From Pseudomonas sp. CROZ-RG-20F-R04-15 (GTDB lineage Bacteria > Pseudomonadota > Gammaproteobacteria > Pseudomonadales > Pseudomonadaceae), in NCBI RefSeq assembly GCF_022662375.1, contig NZ_JAKNQL010000018.1:1-64000 (forward strand): a stretch of DNA of 64,000 bases, given 5' to 3'. Shown one piece after another: positions 1 through 7,340 of this stretch. A program made the translations under genes and the position numbers. Under the pieces are notes generated by a model. It worked only from the letters and a program-made list of their open reading frames with translations, was not told the DNA's origin and made no database searches. Numbering within the stretch: position 1 is the first letter of the stretch; every line of letters starts with the position of its first letter.

Positions 1-101
1 AGGTGTCTTTCGTCAAACATCGACCTGAAAAATCGGGTCGATTATGGATTCAATGAGGAACATTCAGGTCGGCGTACTTCCCCAATATCCCCCAATCGGT
101 C

Positions 102-122
102 CCCTCTCCCTCAGGGAGAGGG
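102..122. repeat. Perfect GC-rich palindrome downstream of the desaturase gene
   Basis: Perfect 10-bp arms (CCCTCTCCCT / AGGGAGAGGG) around one base lie just past the stop of the minus-strand desaturase gene. They form a strong hairpin that could act as a transcript end or belong to a dispersed intergenic repeat; there is no T-run on the minus strand. The rest of bases 1-142 contains short open frames cut by the window edge, and I cannot call any of them a gene. Confidence 0.5.
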
Positions 123-142
123 CTAGGGTGAGGGGCAACTCG

Positions 143-1213
143 TCAGGCCTCCACCGCCTCCCCTGCCACCACAACCTCATCCCTGCGAACAAACCGGTTC
201 GCCCGCCCAAACGTCCCAAAATCATTAAACCGCACCCCCATCTCACGCATCACCTTATGCGCCACCGGCACGGTCATCTGGCGAATATAAAACGGCTCCT
301 TCACCACAAAATGATGAATCCCGTGGCTACTGCCAAAGTTGAAGCAGAAGGCCTGCAATGGCCACAGCCACCAAGGGTTGAGCACCTGACACTGCTGCAG
401 CACATTGCCCAGTTCAACATCGCCGTAGTAATGCATGTTCGAGCTGATGAAGTGCAGGCAAAACGTGCGCAACACATTCGGGCCGATGATCACCACGGCG
501 GCGATATCGATCACCTGCATCACCGACAACGTCGTCGCTGACCATTCAATCGGCGAGCCCAGCAGATAGGCAATGCCATTGGCCGCATGAAAACCGAGAA
601 ACACATACCACGCGCCCCAATGCACCAGCGCCAGCGGTGCATAGACTTTGAAAACCCGTTTCAGAATGCTCCACTTGTGCGCCCAGGTCGGCGCCCGCAG
701 CAAGCGGATGAAGGCCGACATCATGTTGTCGCCGACCATCAGCAAGCGCGCAAAACCCCACGGCTCGCCGTTGGTGATCGCGCGTTCTTCCATGTCGGTT
801 TCAGTGCCGGAGACCTTGTGATGATTGAGGTGCAGATGGCGGCGAATCCACGGATTGATCGTGCTCGGCCGCGCTAGCCACACCAGGCCCATCATCAGAT
901 TGTGCGGCACGCGCTGTTTGCGGAAATACATGCTGTGGATCAGATCGTGCTCCAGCTCATGGGTCAGCGAAGCAAAAAACGCGTTGAGCAACAGGCACGC
1001 CCACCACGCCATGTGCCCGCTGATGTACAGCGCCGCCGAACCGATCATCCCGATCAGGGCAAAGGCCAGAATCCCCGCGCCCAGCGCATCCTGATGCTTG
1101 AGAATCGGGTAGCGCTCACGCAATTCGACGCCTTTGGCCAGTACCACTTCGCGAATATGCGCTGATCGCTGGGCCGCATTGTGTCGCTGGGGACTTGCAG
1201 AAGTACCGTCCAT
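143..1213 (-). CDS. Membrane fatty acid desaturase/hydroxylase family protein
   Basis: A 356-residue membrane di-iron enzyme. The three histidine clusters of the fatty acid desaturase superfamily are visible: HELEHDLIH (about 85-93), HLHLNHH (126-132) and HGIHH (297-301), with an additional NMHYYGD at 259-265. Hydrophobic segments near 45-80, 195-220 and 235-255 fit a polytopic inner membrane protein. The start has a good ribosome site (GAGGATGGAAGC). It diverges from an AraC-type regulator that begins 100 bp away, the usual arrangement for a regulator and its target. The substrate cannot be read from sequence; it is clearly different from the DesA-type enzyme at 13.8 kb, and a lipid or alkyl chain is the likely class of substrate. 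Confidence 0.85.
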   Translation of the reverse strand: MDGTSASPQRHNAAQRSAHIREVVLAKGVELRERYPILKHQDALGAGILAFALIGMIGSAALYISGHMAWWACLLLNAFFASLTHELEHDLIHSMYFRKQRVPHNLMMGLVWLARPSTINPWIRRHLHLNHHKVSGTETDMEERAITNGEPWGFARLLMVGDNMMSAFIRLLRAPTWAHKWSILKRVFKVYAPLALVHWGAWYVFLGFHAANGIAYLLGSPIEWSATTLSVMQVIDIAAVVIIGPNVLRTFCLHFISSNMHYYGDVELGNVLQQCQVLNPWWLWPLQAFCFNFGSSHGIHHFVVKEPFYIRQMTVPVAHKVMREMGVRFNDFGTFGRANRFVRRDEVVVAGEAVEA

Positions 1214-1313
1214 GCTTCCATCCTCGGGTTTATGATGTTCGCATCGTGCCTCGCCAAGGCTTCAATTGCGGTAGCCGAGAACGCCAACCTGTTGACCGGA
1301 AGCGCCAATCAGC

Positions 1314-2318
1314 ATGAAGGAACCGACCTCTCTCGCCAGCTGGACCCGTGCCTTGCGCAAGCAACTCGATGCGCTGGGGCTGGACAGCATTGCCCTGTGC
1401 CAGCAGGCCGGGCTCGACCCGAATTTGATGGACGATCCCAACGCGCGCTATCCACTGTCCGGCACTACACGCCTGTGGGAAATCGCCGTGCAGGTCAGCG
1501 GCGACCCGGCAATTGGCTTGCGCGTGTCACGCTTCGTCAGCCCGACCACGTTCCATGCCCTCGGTTATGCGCTGGTCGCCAGCGGCAGTTTGCGCGAGGT
1601 GTTCGAACGTATCGTGCGCTATCACCCGGTGGTCAGCGATGCGCTGGAACTGGAGCTGAGTCGTGGCGACGACCGCTATCAATTTCGTCTGAAAATTCCG
1701 TCAGGCAATCCGGCGCCGGCCTTCGAAGCCATCGACGCCTTCGCCGCGATCTACGTGCGCACCTGCCGTAATCGCCTCGGCCGTGATTACGCGCCGCTGG
1801 CGGTTTTTCTGCGCCGCCCGGAGCCGAGCGATGCGCATCAATGGCACAAAGTCTTCCGCGCTCCGGTGTATTTCGGCTGTGTCGAGGATCGTCTGGAATT
1901 CGCTCTCGACGACTTCGACAGCCACCTCGACGACGCCAATCCGGAACTCGCTGAACACAATGAAGCGGTGCTCAAACGCACGATGGCCCAGCTCCAGCCG
2001 CTGACCTGGGAGCGCAAGGTTCGTGATGCCATTGAGGAACAACTGCCGGAAGGCGAACCGAGTGCCGAGCGGATTGCCCAGGCGTTGCACCTGAGTTTGC
2101 GCAGTTTGCAGAGGCATCTGGCAGATGAGGGTTGTCGCTTCGACACATTGCTCAATGAGAGCCGCGAAAATCTGGCGCTGCTGCACCTGCGCGATCCGCA
2201 GTGTTCGTTGAGTGAGGTGAGTTATTTGCTGGGTTTTGCCGATACCAGCAGCTTCAGCCGCGCGTTCAAGCGCTGGACGGGGATGACGCCGGGGCAGTTT
2301 CGCGATGGGTTGCGCTGA
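1314..2318 (+). CDS. AraC-family transcriptional regulator, Arabinose_bd type
   Basis: A 334-residue regulator. The N-terminal part (about 15-200) matches the arabinose-binding-like domain found in OruR/ArgR-like AraC members of Pseudomonas, and the C-terminal 85 residues carry the double helix-turn-helix: AERIAQALHLSLRSLQRHL, then the second helix pair ending in FSRAFKRWTGMTPGQFR, the canonical AraC signature. It is transcribed away from the desaturase at 143-1213, so control of that gene is a reasonable inference. The inducer is unknown. The ribosome site before the ATG is only moderate, and no better in-frame start is evident. Confidence 0.85.
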   Translation: MKEPTSLASWTRALRKQLDALGLDSIALCQQAGLDPNLMDDPNARYPLSGTTRLWEIAVQVSGDPAIGLRVSRFVSPTTFHALGYALVASGSLREVFERIVRYHPVVSDALELELSRGDDRYQFRLKIPSGNPAPAFEAIDAFAAIYVRTCRNRLGRDYAPLAVFLRRPEPSDAHQWHKVFRAPVYFGCVEDRLEFALDDFDSHLDDANPELAEHNEAVLKRTMAQLQPLTWERKVRDAIEEQLPEGEPSAERIAQALHLSLRSLQRHLADEGCRFDTLLNESRENLALLHLRDPQCSLSEVSYLLGFADTSSFSRAFKRWTGMTPGQFRDGLR

Positions 2319-2356
2319 TGCTCAGCTAACGAGAGCTGTTCATCTGATAGATTGGC

Positions 2357-2617
2357 TCAGCGATGGAAGTTTTCCTTTTTCAGCGTATCGAGCGTCGGAC
2401 GGGTCGGTCGAGAAACTGCAGCGAGTTCATAGCCCAAACCATTCAGTATTGCCTCCACCTTACGCAAGCCAATCTCAGAAACGGTGTTGTTTTCGATACC
2501 AGAAATTGTCGCGCGGCTCATGCCGTACTGTTTGGCTAACATTTGCTGAGAAAGTCCCTTAGCCTTACGGAGCTCTCTAATCAACTTACCTATTTTTTCC
2601 ATTGTGGATGCCTGCAT
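2357..2617 (-). CDS. Orphan HipB-like XRE-family regulator
   Basis: A small 86-residue DNA-binding protein with an XRE/HipB helix-turn-helix: LIRELRKAKGLSQQMLAKQYGMSRATISGIEN (about 13-45). The C-terminal 40 residues (LRKVEAILNGLGYELAAV) match HipB-like antitoxins. No hipA-like toxin lies on either side: AraC ends 38 bp downstream and the sensor kinase ends 69 bp upstream. An internal ATG at 2602 has a GCAGG ribosome-site-like sequence 8 nt upstream and may be the true start (81 residues). The gene and its upstream DNA are noticeably AT-richer than the neighbours, which suggests acquisition. A perfect palindrome at 2647-2674 is a probable self-operator. Confidence 0.75.
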   Translation of the reverse strand: MQASTMEKIGKLIRELRKAKGLSQQMLAKQYGMSRATISGIENNTVSEIGLRKVEAILNGLGYELAAVSRPTRPTLDTLKKENFHR

Positions 2618-2646
2618 TACTTACGATGCATTTTAAAAAAATCAGC

Positions 2647-2674
2647 AAATATGCATTCTATTTAATGCATATTT
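2647..2674. promoter_or_regulatory. Palindromic operator candidate upstream of the XRE gene
   Basis: AAATATGCAT and ATGCATATTT form perfect 10-bp inverted arms separated by 8 bp, 30 bp upstream of the first possible XRE start codon. A further ATGCAT lies at 2626-2631 between palindrome and gene. HipB- and HigA-type regulators bind inverted repeats of this kind over their own promoters. Binding by this protein is inference. Confidence 0.6.
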
Positions 2675-2686
2675 TTGCATGCCAAT

Positions 2687-4105
2687 CTAAATCTGATTAG
2701 CCTCTCTATTTAAGCAGCACTTGCTCACCACAAACCCCAGCTCAAAAACAGTGCCGTCAGCATCACTGCTCACCTTCACCTGTCCCCCATGCAACTGCAT
2801 GATCGAATGCACAATCGCCAGCCCCAACCCACCCGAATCCCCCGGTTCTGCCCGTGAAGGATCGACGCGGTAGAAGCGGTCGAACAGTTTGCTCAGATGC
2901 TCCTGCGCAATGGCCGGGCCTTGGTTGTGCACTTGCAACCAGCACTCACCTGACTCGTCGCGGCGACGCAGACTGATCACCGATCCTTGATCGGCGTGGC
3001 GCACGGCATTCGCCAGCAGATTGCCAAGTGCGCGTTGCAGCAGTTGCTGATCGGCGAGCAGATTGCCCTGCAGTTGGTTGTCCAAGCGCAGGTCACGATC
3101 ATCGGCCAACGCTTCAAAGTAATCACACAGCTCATCGCCAACACTGTGCAAATCCAGCTTTTGCAGATTCAGCGCGCGTTCGGCCTGTTCCGCGCGGGCA
3201 AGGAACATCAGGTTTTCCGCCATGCGCTTGAGCCTCTCGAACTCTTCCATGTTCGAGGCAAGCACCTCCTGATATTCCGCCGTACTGCGCGGGTGATTCA
3301 GCGCCTGGCCGTTGCTCGCCAGCAAGGTGTGCAATGGCGTGCGGATTTCGTGGGCGAGGTCAGCGGAGAATTGCGAGAGACGCTGCACGCTGTCGTCCAG
3401 CCGCGCGAGCATGCCGTTGAGCGCCTGCACCGGCTCTAGCAGTTCGGCGGGCGTGCCGTTGGCGGGCAGGCGTTGGTCGAGGCTGCGCAGATCGATGCGG
3501 CGTACTGCTTCGCTCAACTGCCGCAACGGTTGCAGGCCCCGGCGCAGCAATACCAAGCCCAAGGCAAAAGCGAGCAACGCACCGAGAACAACCGACAGGT
3601 ACAAGCGCATGCGATAGCTGCCGAGCATCTGCTCGCGCTCGCTCAGCACCTTTCCGGCGATGACGGTCAGCGGTTCGCCGTTCGGCCCCTGCGCTTCGCC
3701 GGACAACAGCGCAAGCTCGGCACCGTCCGGTGCTTGCCACGTGAGCACATCGGGGCGCTGCGGCGTTTGCTCGCGGGGGATCGCGTTCAGCGGTGGCAGA
3801 TCGCGTTGGCGTGGATTGATCGCGATCACGCTCGACCCATCTGCACGCCGCACCAGCAACAGGCTGTCGAGATTGCCGAGCATGTTCTGATACAAACGCG
3901 GTCGAGCCTGCAAAGCCCCCAGGCTGTCGCTGTCGGCGAGCAAGGCGCGCACTTGCTCCAGTCGACCGAGCAACGCGAGGTCGTCGCGGTAGGCGATTTC
4001 CGAGGCCAGCGAACGGTAGAGAAACACACCGATAGCACTCAACACCAAGGCGCAGACCAATGCGAACGCCAGCGCCAGGCGCCAGGCGATCGACCTAGAG
4101 CGCAT
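2687..4105 (-). CDS. hprS: Sensor histidine kinase of the heavy-metal/HprS type
   Basis: A 472-residue inner membrane sensor kinase. Transmembrane segments lie near 9-31 and 167-188 and flank a periplasmic sensor of about 135 residues. HAMP follows, then the dimerisation box SADLAHEIRTPLH with the phosphorylated His at 252, and the ATPase motifs (N box GNLLANAVRHAD; GLGLAIVHSIMQLHGG). The start overlaps the end of the response regulator gene by 11 bp. Family members are CusS/CopS/HprS. The HprS assignment rests on context: the pair diverges from a hydroxyisourate hydrolase gene as in E. coli, with an HprR-type box between. A copper- or silver-responsive CopS is the alternative. Confidence 0.8.
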   Translation of the reverse strand: MRSRSIAWRLALAFALVCALVLSAIGVFLYRSLASEIAYRDDLALLGRLEQVRALLADSDSLGALQARPRLYQNMLGNLDSLLLVRRADGSSVIAINPRQRDLPPLNAIPREQTPQRPDVLTWQAPDGAELALLSGEAQGPNGEPLTVIAGKVLSEREQMLGSYRMRLYLSVVLGALLAFALGLVLLRRGLQPLRQLSEAVRRIDLRSLDQRLPANGTPAELLEPVQALNGMLARLDDSVQRLSQFSADLAHEIRTPLHTLLASNGQALNHPRSTAEYQEVLASNMEEFERLKRMAENLMFLARAEQAERALNLQKLDLHSVGDELCDYFEALADDRDLRLDNQLQGNLLADQQLLQRALGNLLANAVRHADQGSVISLRRRDESGECWLQVHNQGPAIAQEHLSKLFDRFYRVDPSRAEPGDSGGLGLAIVHSIMQLHGGQVKVSSDADGTVFELGFVVSKCCLNREANQI

Positions 4106-4775
4106 CGTCCGGCGCTTCCAGTTGATAGCCGACGCCGCGCACGGTATGGATCAGTTTCGGCATGTACGGATCATCGACTTTCGCGCGCAAACGACGCACC
4201 GCCACTTCGACCATGTTGGTGTCGCTGTCGAAATTCAGGTTCCACACCTGCGAGGCAATCAACGTGCGCGAGAGCACTTCGCCCTGACGACTGGCGAGCA
4301 ATTGCAGCAGGGCGAATTCCTTGTTGGTCAGGGCAATACGCTGACCACCACGACTGACGCGGCGCCGCAGTACGTCGATTTCCAGGTCGGCGATGGTGTA
4401 CGACTCGGCTTCGCGCATCGGCCCGCGCCGTAGCAACGTGCGCACCCGCGCGAGCAGCTCAGCGAAGGCGAAGGGTTTGAGCAAGTAATCGTCGGCGCCC
4501 AGTTCGAGGCCGCGCACGCGGTCTTCAATGGCGTCCTTGGCGGTGAGGAACAGCACCGGCGTGGCGCCGCGCTGACGGATCAGTTGCAGCAATTGCCAGC
4601 CGTTGAGCCCGGGGAGCATTACATCGAGGATGATCAGGTCGTATTCCTGCTGCTCGATAAAGTAGCGACCATCGAGGCCATTGAGCGCCACGTCCACGGC
4701 AAAACCGGACTCGCCCAGGCCTTTGGCGAGGAAATTCGCGGTTTTGGCTTCATCTTCTACGACCAGCAAACGCAT
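4095..4775 (-). CDS. hprR: OmpR-type response regulator, HprR/CusR-like
   Basis: A 226-residue response regulator. The receiver domain has the acidic pair in VVEDEAK (about 7-9), the phosphoacceptor D51 in IILDVMLPGLNGW, and the conserved K of LLKPFAFAELLARV near 101. The C-terminal winged helix ends in VEVAVRRLRAKVDD and HTVRGVGYQLE, typical of the heavy-metal response regulator group. It is first in an operon with the kinase at 2687-4105. A dyad at 4828-4845, 53 bp upstream of its start and 66 bp upstream of the divergent gene, is a likely binding site for both directions. In E. coli the matching pair HprSR responds to hydrogen peroxide and controls hiuH. Confidence 0.85.
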   Translation of the reverse strand: MRLLVVEDEAKTANFLAKGLGESGFAVDVALNGLDGRYFIEQQEYDLIILDVMLPGLNGWQLLQLIRQRGATPVLFLTAKDAIEDRVRGLELGADDYLLKPFAFAELLARVRTLLRRGPMREAESYTIADLEIDVLRRRVSRGGQRIALTNKEFALLQLLASRQGEVLSRTLIASQVWNLNFDSDTNMVEVAVRRLRAKVDDPYMPKLIHTVRGVGYQLEAPDDAL

Positions 4776-4827
4776 GGCACACCTCGATTGATAGGCACAC
4801 AGGCTAGGCGCCTTCGGCGGCGTTGCC

Positions 4828-4845
4828 CATTACAAACTTGTAATC
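4828..4845. promoter_or_regulatory. HprR/CusR-type box in the divergent promoter region
   Basis: CATTACAAACTTGTAATC contains the perfect dyad ATTACAA-N2-TTGTAAT. It closely resembles the E. coli HprR box (CATTACAA-N2-TTGTAATG) as I recall it. It lies in the 135-bp region between the response regulator gene and the divergent GlcG-like/hiuH genes. Direct binding is inference from the motif and the family. Confidence 0.75.
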
Positions 4846-4910
4846 AGACTGACGAGGTTCTGACGAAGACCGGCGATTAAGGTGGCGACCTTCGTTTTTG
4901 GAGCCTGTCC

Positions 4911-5396
4911 ATGACCGTCAAATACTTTGTAGCCAGCCTGATGATCGGCCTCAGTAGCGCCGCTGCCGCCAGTCCTGAGCTGCCGCGTCACGCTGATCTC
5001 GACCTGAAAACTGCACGGCTGCTCGCCGACACGGCAATGGCCAACTGCACCGGTACGGTGTCGGTGCTCGACCGTGGCGGCAATCTGCTGGTGACCCTGC
5101 GCGGCGATGGTGTCGGCCCGCACAACACCGCCGCCAGCCAGCGCAAGGCGTATACCGCGCTGTCGAGCAAAACCGCCACCCGGCTGTTCGCCGAACGCGC
5201 TCGCAGCAATCCGCAAACCGCCAATCTCAATACCCTCGACGAGTTGCTGCTGCTAGGCGGCGGGATTCCGCTGTTCGCCGCTGATGAACTGGTTGGCGCG
5301 ATGGGCGTGGCCGGCTCCGGCGGCGGTGAGCAAGACGAAAACTGTGCAATCAAGGCTGCCGAGAAAACCGGTCTGGCCATCACCCGTTCCCAATAA
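4911..5396 (+). CDS. Periplasmic GlcG/HbpS-like heme-binding family protein
   Basis: A 161-residue protein with an N-terminal signal peptide (about 1-20, cleavage near AAAASPE) and a GlcG/HbpS domain. Family traits visible are the LDRGGNLLVTLRGDGVGPHNTAASQRKAYTAL segment and the glycine-rich GGGIPLFA...GAMGVAGSGGGEQDE stretch near the C-terminus. HbpS-family proteins bind heme or related ligands and are linked to redox stress sensing. A GGAG ribosome site precedes the ATG. It is 12 bp upstream of hiuH and probably co-transcribed with it under the divergent two-component system. Its exact ligand cannot be told from sequence. Confidence 0.75.
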   Translation: MTVKYFVASLMIGLSSAAAASPELPRHADLDLKTARLLADTAMANCTGTVSVLDRGGNLLVTLRGDGVGPHNTAASQRKAYTALSSKTATRLFAERARSNPQTANLNTLDELLLLGGGIPLFAADELVGAMGVAGSGGGEQDENCAIKAAEKTGLAITRSQ

Positions 5397-5408
5397 GGAG
5401 TTTCATCC

Positions 5409-5819
5409 ATGACGACTTTGCGCATGACCCTTGCCGCGCTCGGCCTGAGCGCGTTTTCAAGCCTTGCACTGGCCGCCGGTAATCCGTTGAGCGTGCACGT
5501 GCTCAATCTGGAAAACGGTCTGCCGTCGCCGGGCATCAACGTGACGCTGGAGAAACACGTCGGCCAGAACTGGCAGCCATTGGCCCAGGGCACGACCAAT
5601 GAACAGGGGCGAATTGCCGAATTGTTCCCGGCCAAACAGCCTTTTGAAGCGGGTGAATACCGGGTGGTGTTCAAGACCGGCGAGTACTTCAAGAAGGTCA
5701 AGCACGACACGTTCTTCCCGGAGATTCCGGTGATCTTCGAAGTGAAGCAGACCGATCAGCATTACCACATCCCGCTGCTGCTCAGCCCGTACGGTTTCTC
5801 GACCTATCGCGGTTCGTAA
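5409..5819 (+). CDS. hiuH: Periplasmic 5-hydroxyisourate hydrolase (transthyretin-like)
   Basis: A 136-residue transthyretin-related protein that hydrolyses 5-hydroxyisourate, the product of urate oxidation. The signal peptide (1-22, ending SSLALAA) places it in the periplasm. The mature part begins PLSVHVLNLENGLPSPG with the active-site His, has the Arg-containing YRVVFKT strand, and ends in HIPLLLSPYGFSTYRGS, the C-terminal signature that separates hydrolases from true transthyretins. The start follows an AAGGAG ribosome site. In E. coli hiuH is divergent from hprRS, which parallels this arrangement apart from the extra GlcG-like gene. A REP pair follows the gene. Confidence 0.9.
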   Translation: MTTLRMTLAALGLSAFSSLALAAGNPLSVHVLNLENGLPSPGINVTLEKHVGQNWQPLAQGTTNEQGRIAELFPAKQPFEAGEYRVVFKTGEYFKKVKHDTFFPEIPVIFEVKQTDQHYHIPLLLSPYGFSTYRGS

Positions 5820-5838
5820 AACCAGCACAGATCAAAAG

Positions 5839-5928
5839 TGTGGGAGCGAGCCTGCTCGCGAAGGCGTCGGTTCAGTCGAAATCCCAGTCGAATGACCCAC
5901 CGCTTTCGCGAGCAGGCTCGCTCCCACA
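5839..5928. repeat. REP pair (REPIN) 1
   Basis: Two inverted copies of the Pseudomonas REP core (TGTGGGAGCGAGCCTGCTCGCGAA and its reverse complement) are separated by about 45 bp. The element fills the convergent gap between hiuH and the Crp/Fnr gene and probably folds in RNA from both sides. Confidence 0.9.
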
Positions 5929-5945
5929 GGGGATCTCAGTGCCCG

Positions 5946-6623
5946 TTAGATCGTGGCCAGGACGCGCAATCGCGCGGCGTCGAGTATTTCGATCTCGCCA
6001 TACCCGAGCCCGATAATCCCCTGCCCCTGCAAATCCTTGAGAATCTGGTTGGTGGTCTGCCGCGACAGCGACAGCATCGACGCCAGTTGCTCCTGCGGCA
6101 GTTGCAGTACCCGGCGTGGCGCGTCGAGTTCGCCGTAGCCTTCGGCGATCATCAGCAAGCGATGGGCCAGACGCGCCGGCGCCGGCAGCAGGCTCAGTTG
6201 TTCAAGATTGATAAAGGTCAGGCGCAGTTTGTGGCTCATCAGCAAAGCCAGATGCCGCCAGTACACCGGCTGCTCATCGAGCAGTTTCAGCAGCGTCGCC
6301 TGCGGGATATTGAGCAACGTACACGGCCCCACAGCATAGGCGTCATGCGTACGCGGCTGGCCATCGAACAGGCAGATTTCACCAAACCAGTGCGGCGCCT
6401 CGACCAGACTCAACAACGCCTCTTTTCCCTGCTCGCTCACCGCGCCTATACGCACGGCGCCGTCGAGCACCGCGTATAAACCGCACGGTGGATCACCGCG
6501 CTGGAACAGCCGCTGCCCTGCCGTCAGCCGCCGCTCCCGGGCCGTAGCCAACAGACTATCCTGAAAGGACGCCGGCAGATGACTGAACCATTGGCCACTC
6601 ATCAGCCGTGAACGTATTTGCAT
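5946..6623 (-). CDS. Crp/Fnr-family transcriptional regulator
   Basis: A 225-residue regulator. The cyclic-nucleotide-binding-like beta-roll covers about 10-120 (GQRLFQRGDPPCGLYAVLDGAVRIG, then HWFGEICLFDGQPRTHDAYA), followed by a long dimer helix and a winged helix-turn-helix with QEQLASMLSLSRQTTNQILKDLQGQGII. There is no Fnr-type N-terminal cysteine cluster, so it is not an oxygen-sensing Fnr. I place the start at 6623 because it has an AGGAG site directly upstream; a longer frame to 6779 lacks one. It is divergent from an Mpo1-like gene that starts 84 bp away. Effector and targets are unknown. Confidence 0.85.
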   Translation of the reverse strand: MQIRSRLMSGQWFSHLPASFQDSLLATARERRLTAGQRLFQRGDPPCGLYAVLDGAVRIGAVSEQGKEALLSLVEAPHWFGEICLFDGQPRTHDAYAVGPCTLLNIPQATLLKLLDEQPVYWRHLALLMSHKLRLTFINLEQLSLLPAPARLAHRLLMIAEGYGELDAPRRVLQLPQEQLASMLSLSRQTTNQILKDLQGQGIIGLGYGEIEILDAARLRVLATI

Positions 6624-6707
6624 AAACACTCCTGGATTGTCGCCTGCCTGACAGAGCGAACCCTGATCCCGAGGGATGATGCGATCAACCCTACCGGAGG
6701 AACAACA

Positions 6708-7232
6708 ATGAAAAGCCTCGTCGACCATCTCAGTCAATACGCTGCCTACCACCGCGATCCGCGCAACATCGCCAGCCACTTTATCGGCATTCCGCTGATT
6801 GTGGTGGCCGTGGCGGTTTTGTTGTCGCGGCCGGAATGGTCGCTGGGCGGGTTGTGGATATCTCCAGCCGTGATCGTGGCGCTGGCCTCGGCGTGGTTTT
6901 ACCTTCGACTGGAGGTGAAACTCGGCGTGTTAATGACCGTGCTGATGGGCTTGTCGGTCTGGGCCGGGCATGTATTGGCACAGCAGAGCACGATGGTTTG
7001 GCTGAGCAGCGGGTTGGCGATGTTTGTGGTGGGCTGGGTGATCCAGTTTGTCGGGCATCACTATGAAGGGCGCAAACCAGCGTTTGTCGATGATGTGTCG
7101 GGGCTGATTGTCGGGCCGTTGTTTGTCGTGGCCGAGTTGGCGTTCGTGCTGGGGATGCGGCGTGAATTGAAAGAGCAGATCGAGGCGCGGGCGGGGGTGG
7201 TGCGGGTCAATCCGAATCGTGCGGCTGTCTAG
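6708..7232 (+). CDS. Mpo1-like (DUF962) membrane protein
   Basis: A 174-residue protein with four hydrophobic segments (about 24-43, 50-66, 70-95, 98-112) and a further one near 140-155. The two conserved motifs of the DUF962/Mpo1 family are present: HRDPRNIASHFIGIPL near the N-terminus and FVGHHYEGRKPAFVDD near 120-135. Yeast Mpo1 is an iron-dependent dioxygenase acting on 2-hydroxy fatty acids. Whether the bacterial homologue does this is inference. The start at 6708 is set by CGGAGGAACAAC just upstream. It is divergent from the Crp/Fnr regulator. Confidence 0.75.
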   Translation: MKSLVDHLSQYAAYHRDPRNIASHFIGIPLIVVAVAVLLSRPEWSLGGLWISPAVIVALASAWFYLRLEVKLGVLMTVLMGLSVWAGHVLAQQSTMVWLSSGLAMFVVGWVIQFVGHHYEGRKPAFVDDVSGLIVGPLFVVAELAFVLGMRRELKEQIEARAGVVRVNPNRAAV

Positions 7233-7238
7233 ACCGCA

Positions 7239-7331
7239 TTCGCGAGCAGGCTCGCTCCCACAGGGATTTTGGTTGTTCACACATTTTGTGCTCAACACTC
7301 ATCCACTGTGGGAGCGAGCTTGCTCGCGAAG
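7239..7331. repeat. REP pair (REPIN) 2
   Basis: Inverted REP cores (TTCGCGAGCAGGCTCGCTCCCACA and its partner with a GCTTGCTCGCGAA end) lie about 45 bp apart in the convergent gap between the Mpo1-like gene and cysA. The pair is in the opposite arm order to REPIN 1. Confidence 0.9.
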
Positions 7332-7340
7332 CTTTTGACT

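Noticed and set aside
2357..2617. Complete HipBA toxin-antitoxin pair
   Set aside because: No HipA-like or other toxin gene lies on either side; only the regulator is present.
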